Shown here one piece after another: positions 9,941 through 17,621 of a DNA stretch of 17,621 bases; position 1 is the stretch's first letter, and every line of letters starts with the position of its first letter. The position numbers were made by a program, and so were the translations under genes. Under the pieces are notes generated by a model. The model saw only the letters and a program-made list of their open reading frames with translations, made no database searches and was not told the DNA's origin. This stretch comes from Microdochium bolleyi (lineage: Eukaryota > Ascomycota > Sordariomycetes > Xylariales > Microdochiaceae), in NCBI GenBank assembly GCA_001566295.1, contig KQ964318.1, positions 1 through 17,621 of the forward strand. Direction: 5' to 3'.

Positions 9941-10690
9941 TCTGCAACTTCATCACGGCGAGAGAGTCTGAGAGAAAGTGTCTGCACTAGCGCCGCGTCT
10001 GCGCGCACCTGCGCAAAACTAGGTAAAATGAGCCTGGCCATGGTGCGAGTGGCGCACGACTACATGGCTTCTCGACTCGCCAGCAGCAATAGATTGTCCT
10101 GTATCTCCTGAGGCGATACGCCTTGGGAAATGGAAGGGGCGTTTGAGAAGGCTTTGCCACCAGTTCGGATCGATTTCCAGATCCAACATGCTCCTCCATC
10201 ATCATCATCTTCGTAATCATCACCATCATGGTTCTTATCCGTCGAAGCATAAAATGCAAGTGGCGGCGAAACCCTATCAGTGTTTATGCGTGCAGAAGAT
10301 ACGGATATCGAGATCACCAGGAGGTGAGAGGATATTTGAAGCATGCAGCGTACAAAAAGTGCGATGGCTAGGATGTGGAAGGAATGTAAAGCAGAGAGAT
10401 GGACAAAAAGGTCAGTGAGCTTAATTCCTCACTCACTCTATATATCAAAGTCAGATTTGGATCCTTGCTCTACAATAAGCTCAATGATTGGAATAGTGCC
10501 AGACTCAGCAGGGGTACTCCCTTGACTTCATTGGGCCTCCAATGGGTCGTTTAAAGCGTGCTTGCATCGTGTGTGTCGTCGATATGTATTGGTTTGTACA
10601 CATGAGAGTGACCAGGTCATTCCAAGTCAACTTGTTGAACTACATGTGAGCTTTCCGACTTATGACCAGATAAGAGTGAGAGAAACTCAA

Positions 10691-10724
10691 GCATCAGTGG
10701 TTTAGTGGTATAAACCACTGATGC
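10691..10724 (+). repeat. Perfect 14-bp hairpin resembling a tRNA-Gly 5' end
   Basis: The arms GCATCAGTGGTTTA and TAAACCACTGATGC are exact reverse complements around a 6-nt loop (GTGGTA). The left arm plus loop reads like the first 20 or so bases of a eukaryotic glycine tRNA, including an A-box-like TGGTTTAGTGG at 10697-10707. A full cloverleaf does not fold: no anticodon stem forms, and only a partial B-box-like GGTTC occurs at 10764-10768. It could be a tRNA-derived (SINE-like) remnant, a truncated tRNA or coincidence. Confidence 0.6.
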
Positions 10725-12540
10725 CATAGCGATTTTTCCCTTACCAGATTAGCAGCAAATGGCGGTTCTGGGATATACCTCAGAATACAAGTGCTTCTCT
10801 CGAACTTGAGAAAGTATACATTCTACGACTTGCACCTACCTCGTGGGGTACTTGAACTCAAGAAATGGAGCACCAGGGTGGTTGGAGGGGTGGCGCACGC
10901 CCCACTATATCAGTGGGTCCATGGCAAGCGAGCGAGTAGCCCTCCCCTACTACTACATGACGGGGCTCATTAAGACCCACAGGTGAACCTGGGTGAGTCA
11001 ACATATGCTGTGTGGTCAGTGCGGCACGTTGCAGACAAATAGCACTGGCAATGACGCTGTAGCAGATTCTGGAGGCACTGAATTGTCCTGGGGTAAAGCA
11101 GAATGACACCAAAGCTTCCCACGATCTGCAAACATATGTACATTTGGAGCCGTGATGGCTCGCAACACAATCTAGCACAACTCGCGGAATACGAAAATGG
11201 TGTCCTGGGGGCAGATTCTGGCTCCTGGCCCACTACACGGGCTTGGTTTTATCAGTCATTCGCCCAGCAGCAGACATTTCTAGAGCAAGACGTCCATCTA
11301 GCACCAACAAAGACCACTCCTTCCATGAACTCAAGCACACATTATGATCTACAATCTACTTCTTCTAATTCTGCGTCGGGTTCAAAATGTGCAACGCCCT
11401 ATGCAGACTAATGCAATTGCCTAGAAGAAACCAGTACTCACGGAACAATGACAAAATCGAGCAATATTATGGTTCTAAAACAACTGATGGATGTGCCGCG
11501 TCCAATCATCTCTTCGCAGTGTTATGCGTAAGCCACACCCCTCTGAAGTCCACGCTCGCGATAGTGTCTGCTCGACTTTCTGAGAGGTCCTCAGCGTCAA
11601 ATATTGAAAGGGATGCAGCAATTCAAGTGCGGCTGGTTCTATGTCTCTCATCCACAATTTCGCAGACTTTGACCTCTGATCCCCGCCGGTGTAACATTCT
11701 CAGATCTTCGCTATTGCCAGCCTCTCTAGTGCAGCCTATGACTTTGTTTGGAGAATAAGCCGGCGTTAGGACCAGTGCGATGCTGTTTAATTCGTACTAC
11801 AAGTCAGTAATATCTGTTGGCGAGCGATGAGCCCCTCAATCCGCTCTTGAGCCGAGCTACTATGGCTTGAGCCAAATGTTCATGGGTCCATCATATGGCA
11901 ACAATCTTGTATGGAAGGAGGTCACTAGGAAGAAAAATTCGTCAGCGTCACTATGTAAATTGGCAAGTGTCTGTAACATCAACGGGAATCAATGCACGGT
12001 TTTCGTCCTGGCGGAACTAAAGTTTATGCCCAGGGTTATCTCACTGGTAAAAGCTCGTGTTCTCACTTTGTCAGACATCCCTTCCACATGGTGCCAGGCA
12101 ATTTTTCAAGCATTGCACTGTTCTCGAGCCTCCCGTGGACGCCATAGAATGCTTTCTGGTTCGCGAGAACAGATTTGTCGGCATTGTCTACCTGACCAAT
12201 CATCAGACGACAAGATTTGGTGCTAACATGGTGCTCGTGGAAATGTGATTGGCAGCTATTTGTGCCAAAGTGTGGAGACATGAAGGAATTTAGACTAAAA
12301 ATAGGCAATATACCATTGCAAAATGCCTTCATCTCAAACTACACTAATGTTTCAGTGTTTTTGGTCTTTAGATTCGGCCAACAATGAGCTCTCACTTTAT
12401 GAGCGTTCTCTTTCTTGGATTTGTAACTGGAACGTGTCTGAAGTGTATTGATGCGTACGAGAAACGCCTCTATATTCGTACTTGTCTCACCGTATAGATT
12501 AAACTTAGATTGACTTGGTAGAAGTACGAAAATCTTTAAT

Positions 12541-12720
12541 ATGTAGAGTCTTAGTGTGATAAACTACACTAAATTCGAGGCTGGAAGTACCTGAGCGATC
12601 CTAGCTACTACGATTACTACCTGATCTCTTGTTCTATAGGATGAACGTTCTATATTAAAGCTAACTGTGATACTTAGTACCTATGTTTAACCCTTAAGGT
12701 CCTGAAGCGGAGTATGACTT
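12541..12720. other. RIP-like, TpA-rich stretch
   Basis: A hand count of this 180-nt stretch gives about 24 TpA against 13 ApT, and about 14 CpA+TpG against 26 ApC+GpT. Both ratios lie on the side classically taken to indicate repeat-induced point mutation. CpA is nearly absent on the plus strand (one), while TpG is not depleted. No transposon coding sequence is recognisable. The counts are manual and the stretch is short. Confidence 0.35.
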
Positions 12721-13027
12721 ATGATTCATTTGTCTAGGGCCTTTATACGTGGGACACCAGGAATGAGTGACTAAGAACCTTCCAATCGACAAAGTAACGC
12801 TGACTCGCAGCTCGGATTCAGATGCTTCTGTTTGTTGCTGCACAAAGGCTTTTGCGACGATCTGCCGGCTAGGTCACGACTTGTCTTCACGTCTATCGTG
12901 TTCGGCATTCAACGTCAATGTGCTTAGTTGTAGGACTTCAGAGCTAGAGTAGCGGTGTACTACGTATGATTGGCTCCGCTTAGATCGGCAACTCGGAAGT
13001 CTTGTCTGTCGGCTTTCGCCCAGATGA

Positions 13028-13046
13028 CCAATCCTGGATATAAAAG
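13028..13046 (+). promoter_or_regulatory. CCAAT and TATA elements of the chromodomain gene
   Basis: A CCAAT pentamer (13028-13032) is followed at once by TATAAAAG (13039-13046). The TATA box lies 47 bp before the first in-frame ATG (13093) and 95 bp before the ATG preferred here (13141). An inverted CCAAT (ATTGG) lies further up at 12969-12973. The strong TATA fits an inducible promoter. Confidence 0.6.
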
Positions 13047-13140
13047 CCTAGCCTTCACCCGTGCGACACAATAAGCAAAACATCAATTTCCCATGATACA
13101 ACTTTCTTTCTTCCCAATTCTCATTCATCAGTTTCAAGAA

Positions 13141-14296
13141 ATGTCAGACTCGCAGACAGAACCATGTTCGCCAGATCTATCATGGCATCAGGCTACTACA
13201 AGACTTTTCCCACTGGGCCCCGAGGCACTACAATGCGAGTGCATTTCCGGAACTGCTTTTGAGCAACCCGTCGACTGCCAGTGTCAACCACTGATGGGGG
13301 TCGTTGAAGGGAAGGTGGTAGAGCGCTGGGCTGACGGAGATGCACCAAGCTCGCCTGCATCAGACACTAGCCATGAATCAGAGCCCATGGATATCAGTGA
13401 CGGAGACTCGCTCATTAGCGACGAGGAAGGTATGAAAACACCAGAAGTGCGAAGTCTGCTCGCAAGAAAGAGATCTTCCGCTAACCTCAATCAAGGATAT
13501 CATAACTCAGTGATGAAAGACCATGAGACCTTCATGGGAAACACATCACCTACCGAACAAAGATGTCCGGCACCTAGCATTTCTCTGCCAGGGGAACTGA
13601 TCTCAGCAGACACCAGTGACCAAGACCCGCACCGTCTGGCATGTCCTGTCCCGGTAGACTTGCGCAATGGACTGATGCAGGGACAAGTAAAAGCCTCTGA
13701 TGAGGATAGTTGTGGTGTTGTCTACAGAGTTACACAGGAGCATCAGGAAAGGTCGAAACAACGATGCGAACCGCAAAAGTCACCAGCTGAGCACAAAGCC
13801 TGCGGTACTCGTACTAGGCTTACACCTACGATCCTCAGCAATGAACCGGTTCTATCGCCTGAGCCTATGCGATGTGCAGTACCGTCAAGCCAGGTATCTG
13901 TCACTGTGAGAAAGACGAGGAGAGTTCCATCTCCCAAGGTGCACAGTGCGTCATTCCATCCACTTCTCAGATTATAGGCGTTAACATTTCCCAGGTCATG
14001 AAGTGTTCCCGGTCAAGGCATTGCTCGAGAAGAGGCGTGGCAAGTATCTGGTGAGTTGGGAGAGCGGCGGCACCACCTGGGAGCCGAAATCCTACGTCAA
14101 CTCCAACCTCGCAAAGGCATTCGAGGCACATCACACGGGGTACGGACCTGGCATAGATTGTGTGCTACGGAAGAGGCGGAAGGGCCGGAACATGCAACTT
14201 CGTGTCAAGTGGCGAGGTCGGCCTACGGAGGAAGCGGAGTGGATTGGTTTGGACAAAGTTGACTCAAAGTATCTCCATGCGCCCAAGTTATATTAA
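13141..14296 (+). CDS. Protein with disordered N-terminus and tandem chromodomain-like modules
   Basis: Two exons, 13141-13945 and 13995-14296, joined by a 49-nt intron (GTGCGT to CCCAG, phase 1), give 368 aa. Splicing removes an in-frame stop and joins the N-terminal part to HEVFPVKALLEKRRGKYLV. Residues about 270-316 form a chromodomain-like module with W290 in YLVSWES and W297 in TTWEP; the loop between them is shorter than in HP1. Residues about 321-362 look like a second, more divergent one, with W341 in VKWRG and W351 in EEAEW. A basic RKRRKGR (327-333) could aid nuclear import or nucleic acid binding. Residues 1-260 are Ser/Pro/Glu-rich and probably disordered, with a CxC...CxC pattern (32, 34, 46, 48). 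It probably reads methylated histones or binds chromatin (inference). No integrase or reverse transcriptase lies nearby. An ATG at 13093 would add 16 residues but has a poorer context (C at -3). Confidence 0.72.
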
Positions 14297-15497
14297 ATGG
14301 CCTGAGTGATGACAGGGCCAGGGGTGGATAGAGTATGGTTATGCTAAGAATTTATTGACACAATGATCAATTATCGCAGAAGCTTAAGACTCGTTGGAAC
14401 GCCTTTTCCGTTTGTGGTAACCTGAAACGCGACTCGTTTCAGGCACATGCACTGTCTTTCTCAACTACCAGGGTCCGATCGTAACTGCAGCTTGTCCGCG
14501 TATGCCTTTTGTTGTTCTAATGTCGTGCGTAAGCTTGCTTCCAGCCCAGTAAGACCCGTTGCTATTGCCGCCTTTTACGCCCTTATATGGCTCTTGGGTG
14601 TGACGCCGGGAGTTGAGCTTATGCAGGCCTTCTAACTTGCCTGTGTAGGTAAGAGTGTGACCACCTATGGCACGTCTTCAGATACTAGAGAGTTTTTGCA
14701 GTGAGAATAGGCACGTGTCACCAGTGGGCATACCAGTCTTGCCCGAGTGGCGGATCTAATCTCCTTGAATGCGCCGTGTAGGCGACCTCTGGAAGCAGGT
14801 CTAAGATAAGCTAATTATGGGCTCCTCTGCGATCCTCGGTCACATGAATCGGCCAAAGGGCTTTAAGGACCTTCTGAGTAAGGGAGGATTAATCTTGTCC
14901 TCCTCATCGTCAGATTTTGTACAGTAAGGCCCATCTCAACGACCAAGTCTCAACTCTATCTTCCAATGAGACCAGGCTCTGCGGCCTCAGAAAGTGAGGT
15001 ATGCCTTGCCACAGGGTGATCAAGGCCTCAAAGTCCGACCACGATTGTCCTAAGAAGCGCCACGTTCAACACCCTGCCTTGCCGGAGGTTCGTGATAGGA
15101 TCTCTCTCAAATGAATCTGGAACAGAAGCACCCTTCGCGGCGGTCAGCGTGAGTGCACCTCGTGCGGTAGTCTCGCTATGGGTCAATGTACGTTGATGCA
15201 TGTATGATGTACTTAGTGGGATGACTCGATCGGCGTCTCATAATGGGCACATGAGAAGTGAGAGTTTAAGCAAGGCTCGCTAAGCGCCCGTCGCACGTGG
15301 ACCGTATGTTGGTCCTATATAAGAGTCAAGCCTCCTCTGCTTCAGTATCGCCAGACTGGCTACATCTTCCTCACATGTCAATAAGCTTTTTAACGCCAAA
15401 GTCTCACAACATGGACACTTCCGACCCCTAGCTTTCTTCTATATCTAAAGCATTCGAAGATAGTCTCCCACCATTCAACACGATCTGAGCGACTTTG
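14297..15497. promoter_or_regulatory. Spacer with promoter of the downstream orphan gene
   Basis: This 1.2-kb spacer holds no gene I can support. Near its right end are a CACGTG box (15294-15299) and a strong TATATAAG (15316-15323). These probably drive the orphan gene starting at 15498. The intended leader would be about 150 nt and contains an 18-codon upstream ORF (ATG at 15375), which could dampen translation. Another CACGTG occurs near 14713. The remainder is unremarkable. Confidence 0.45.
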
Positions 15498-16220
15498 ATG
15501 GGTCATTCCTATCGGGTTGGAGCGAATGCACAGCACAAGATAAGCTGTTTTGATCTTGCCGGCACGCTTCGAGCAAGTCAAAAACCTTTCACAACGAAAA
15601 CCGAGGAGATGATCATTCCCATGGCAAGTTCACTGGTCAGTCAGCAATCCTGCACGTTGTCCCGTCATGAAGATCCCAGCTCTGATGCCAAGTCGGCCAT
15701 GCAATGGCGGCTCAGCAGTGCTGCAGCAGATGCTTCAAGCGTTGTCATGGAGTACACCACAATTGTTATCGAGCCCGCTGCTCCATCTCTTCGAAGGCCA
15801 AGTGCCAGGTTATGCATACGCGAGCAACAAGCTGATGGAGACCTTGTAGTCATTGACCTTACCACGGAAGCCAGCACATCAGGAAGCGCAGATTTCGGAC
15901 CTGAACTCAGGAGGCACGAGCTGTACGTGGCGACTTGCCGGCTGAAGGTGCATCGAAACTCGAGCACGATCACGTGGAGTGCAACACGACAGATTTGGGT
16001 CGACAGTAGTGGCAATGCAGTACTGAGTATGCATACTGGCGATCTAACCTCGATCAAAATACTGGATAGACGTGGCGAGTGTGTCAAGCTGCGGCAGGAT
16101 ATCCGCGGCTACTTTGTTGAAAGTCCAGCGACAGAGCGTCTCATGACGGTCAGGGCAGACGTCTTCCAAGCTCAGTTGTCACAAGGGTCAAACAAGGTGC
16201 CTGTCCTATATTACTCTTGA
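15498..16220 (+). CDS. Orphan 240-aa protein with SUMO-interaction-like motif
   Basis: I do not recognise this protein. It is an intronless frame of 240 aa from the ATG at 15498; in-frame ATGs at 15609 and 15621 are alternative starts. The first 110 residues are Ser/Ala/Thr-rich. Residues 117-122 read VVIDLT, followed by TE, the textbook form of a SUMO-interaction motif (hydrophobic core with acidic and Thr flank). TTIVIE at 87-92 could be a second, weaker one. Residues 141-205 alternate hydrophobic and polar residues (YVATCRLKV, TITWSATRQIWVD, AVLSMHT), suggesting a small beta-rich fold. No signal peptide or membrane segment is seen. The strong TATA box about 175 bp upstream, the frame length and the preserved reading frame support a real gene. 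It may be a lineage-restricted nuclear protein, but that is inference. Confidence 0.5.
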   Translation: MGHSYRVGANAQHKISCFDLAGTLRASQKPFTTKTEEMIIPMASSLVSQQSCTLSRHEDPSSDAKSAMQWRLSSAAADASSVVMEYTTIVIEPAAPSLRRPSARLCIREQQADGDLVVIDLTTEASTSGSADFGPELRRHELYVATCRLKVHRNSSTITWSATRQIWVDSSGNAVLSMHTGDLTSIKILDRRGECVKLRQDIRGYFVESPATERLMTVRADVFQAQLSQGSNKVPVLYYS

Positions 16221-17387
16221 GCTCGAGAGCAAGAAGTGAGTGGTAAGGGTGGAGTGCGGGCAGAGTATCAAGTTGTGTAGCTCGGTTCTTTTCAATTATC
16301 ATGCCTCAATATATAAAGAAAATTACACATGAATACACCATCCCATATCCATACGCCCAGTCTCATGTCGTGTAAGTCGTTCCCACGTAAGAGTCACTCC
16401 ACCTCTCCAACGTCCAACAGCCTGTGTGCATTCTAGACGTCTCCTGTGCTCCTGATCAGCAATGGTCGAACAGAGCTCGCAGGACACTTGTGAGGTACCT
16501 CGTACGCGCTACAGTGTCCAACACAACACGAGAGCTGATGGGGGTCACTCTTTGGTCTTTTGAACGCTCGCAAGGGTGCACAAAATGAGGGGGATCTTCC
16601 ATCTCCTCTCATGTTCAACCGCAAGTGCGGGCTGCGAGGCGACCCTTCGTGCTCCATTGCGAGTGCGGGGCAAGTGCGGGGCAAGTGCCGATGACGTTGG
16701 GTCACTTATGGCCCCTCGGGCCATCCCCTGGAGGCGTGGCCAGGTCCGTGACCCCAGCGCTAAAACCTGCTCGCGCGCGGCAGACAACCTTGGAAGGTTC
16801 TACCAACACAGGCGTACAGTACAGTGAGGTTCAGGTTTAGCGTCCATGCGGTTTGATGTAAACTTCGCCCCACAGCGCTATTTTTGGCTGCAATACAGTG
16901 CGCAGCCTCTCACCTGAAAGTACTGAAACTGTACTACACCTATCAACACCGGCCAGGAGCCGAAACAAACATCCCCACATCGCAACACCCCCTCGGTGAG
17001 TAACTCCGCATCGTTTTCCAACGGAGTGGACACAGCGGAAAGCCTGCCTTGAGCGCGTTGTCTACACAGCCAACTTGTTGGGTCAAATACAGAATCACTC
17101 GTCACTGGTCACGGCTCCACTCTCTCTTATTCCCCGCCTGGTTACTGGAGAACCTGGCTGTACCCCAGCGACAAAAGTAAGGAAAGCAAGATCTACGACT
17201 ACGTCAGTGGTTGTATGAAGTAATCAATGCGCCTTCGCTCGGAACGTCTGTCATCTAAGCAATAGGTACAGTGCAGTGGAACTTTTCTTTTCAAAAATAA
17301 ATCGAAATACAAAGCCTACCTAGGGATAGGTCGTTTTAGTCGATCTAGCTACTCGGAAATAACCTCAGCCAACAGAGGTAATATTTC
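16221..17387. other. Intergenic region without recognised gene
   Basis: This 1.17-kb stretch between the orphan gene and the TPR gene holds only short, overlapping frames on both strands with no recognisable domain. It has an AT-rich patch right after the orphan gene (about 16290-16330, including ATATATAAAG), which probably serves its 3' end. A GC-rich core at about 16615-16790 includes a small tandem repeat. The right end should hold the 3' UTR of the minus-strand TPR gene. Confidence 0.45.
16659..16691 (+). repeat. Three tandem 11-bp units
   Basis: The unit GCAAGTGCGGG occurs three times head to tail with one or two changes: 16659-16669 (A to G at position 3), 16670-16680 (exact) and 16681-16691 (last bases differ). 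A further exact copy lies apart at 16621-16631. The tract is not in a gene I support. Confidence 0.75.
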
Positions 17388-17621
17388 TTACTCGGCACGC
17401 CACGTATGTAAAGACTGGAGGGATGAGGATGTATGTGGATGGTCTTGTCCTAATGCCTTCACCCTTAGTCGGTAGCAGGAATCCATCATGTCGATAGCCT
17501 CTATTGCGCGCCCTTGTGCGTACCAGTTGTGAGCCAAGTTGTTCAAGGCAGTGAGCGTGGAGGGATGAGCAGGCCCGAGTTTCTCCTTCCTCGTCTCCAT
17601 CACCTCCACCTCCAGCTTCTC
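17388..17621 (-). CDS. C-terminal end of a TPR protein, probably NLR or kinesin-light-chain-like
   Basis: The gene enters from the right edge on the minus strand; its last 77 codons and TAA stop (17390-17388) are in the window. The sequence shows the 42-residue TPR pattern of fungal NACHT/NB-ARC-TPR and kinesin-light-chain-like proteins. One copy contains LGPAHPSTLTALNNLA, and a second contains ALGQDHPHT about 42 residues later. The final repeat is incomplete and the chain ends soon after it, as these proteins commonly do. In filamentous fungi such repeats often form the sensing part of NLR-type proteins in non-self recognition; the NTPase domain would lie outside the window, so that assignment is inference. 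Confidence 0.8.
   Translation of the reverse strand, partial: EKLEVEVMETRKEKLGPAHPSTLTALNNLAHNWYAQGRAIEAIDMMDSCYRLRVKALGQDHPHTSSSLQSLHTWRAE

Larger units (their letters stand above)
9941..13027. other. Gene-poor AT-richer region
   Basis: About 3 kb with no gene I can support. The open frames here are short, overlap on both strands and show neither known domains nor coding-like third positions. Contents that can be named are an imperfect CAT-rich run near 10195-10230, a tRNA-like hairpin at 10691-10724, a 12-base direct repeat AAACTACACTAA at 12336-12347 and 12561-12572, and a TpA-rich stretch around 12541-12720. It may be old, decayed repetitive DNA separating the metabolic cluster from the orphan genes to the right. 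Confidence 0.5.

Noticed and set aside
11103..11758. Two overlapping plus-strand frames of about 100-120 aa
   Set aside because: No domain, no coding-like third positions and no splice sites that link them to anything recognisable.
12383..12496. A 37-codon frame with a hydrophobic start, possibly a small secreted peptide
   Set aside because: Too short, in an AT-rich and mutated-looking region, with no conservation, cysteine pattern or clear promoter to support it.
13995..14296. Chromodomain as the tail of a Ty3/gypsy integrase
   Set aside because: No integrase, RNase H or reverse transcriptase motifs upstream, and the N-terminal exon is a disordered non-polymerase sequence with its own TATA promoter.
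14447..14635. Plus-strand frame with a hydrophobic stretch
   Set aside because: 62 aa, no promoter or family features; more likely part of the 3' flank of the chromodomain gene.
14738..14800. tRNA-Leu/Ser-like A box (GCCCGAGTGG)
   Set aside because: No acceptor or anticodon stem and no B box at a fitting distance; probably chance.
16878..17105. Minus-strand 75-aa frame
   Set aside because: Begins at a GTG rather than ATG, shows no domain and no link to the TPR gene by clear splice sites.

Overview
The window looks like nuclear DNA of a filamentous ascomycete, probably a Sordariomycete-type mould (inference from protein families and gene structure). Genes carry short introns of about 49-128 nt with GT...AG ends and CTAAC/CTGAC-like branch points. 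Protein types are typical of moulds: a Zn(II)2Cys6 regulator, an AmdS-type amidase, a Hol1-like MFS carrier and a TPR tail of the kind found on fungal NLR proteins. I built the gene models by matching intron phase to protein-family continuity.

Left half (1-9.5 kb): a compact, GC-rich group of five genes. In order: the 5' part of a Zn2Cys6 transcription factor (minus, runs off the left edge), a class II aldolase/adducin-family protein (plus, 308 aa), an FMN-dependent 2-hydroxy-acid oxidase/dehydrogenase (minus, 401 aa, ending in the peroxisomal signal SKL), an AmdS-like amidase (plus, 548 aa) and an MFS transporter (minus, 554 aa). A pathway regulator, an importer, an amide hydrolase, a hydroxy-acid oxidase and an aldolase suggest a catabolic cluster: take up an amide, release ammonia and an acid, oxidise the 2-hydroxy acid in the peroxisome, and cleave or rearrange the carbon skeleton. 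The substrate is not known. GATA (AreA-type) motifs stand in the shared promoters, including a near-perfect 20-bp tandem duplication between the oxidase and amidase genes, which would fit nitrogen control. A possibly decayed small gene lies between the amidase and the transporter.

Middle (about 9.9-13.0 kb): gene-poor, more AT-rich DNA with no convincing gene. It holds a 14-bp perfect hairpin that reads like the 5' end of a glycine tRNA, and a stretch with RIP-like dinucleotide skew.

Right (13.0-17.6 kb): two unrecognised plus-strand genes with clear TATA boxes. One encodes a 368-aa protein with a disordered N-terminus and two C-terminal chromodomain-like modules. The other encodes a 240-aa orphan with a canonical SUMO-interaction-like motif. 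At the right edge is the C-terminal end of a minus-strand TPR protein, probably an NLR-type or kinesin-light-chain-like repeat protein. This side looks like an accessory, fast-evolving region next to a conserved metabolic cluster.
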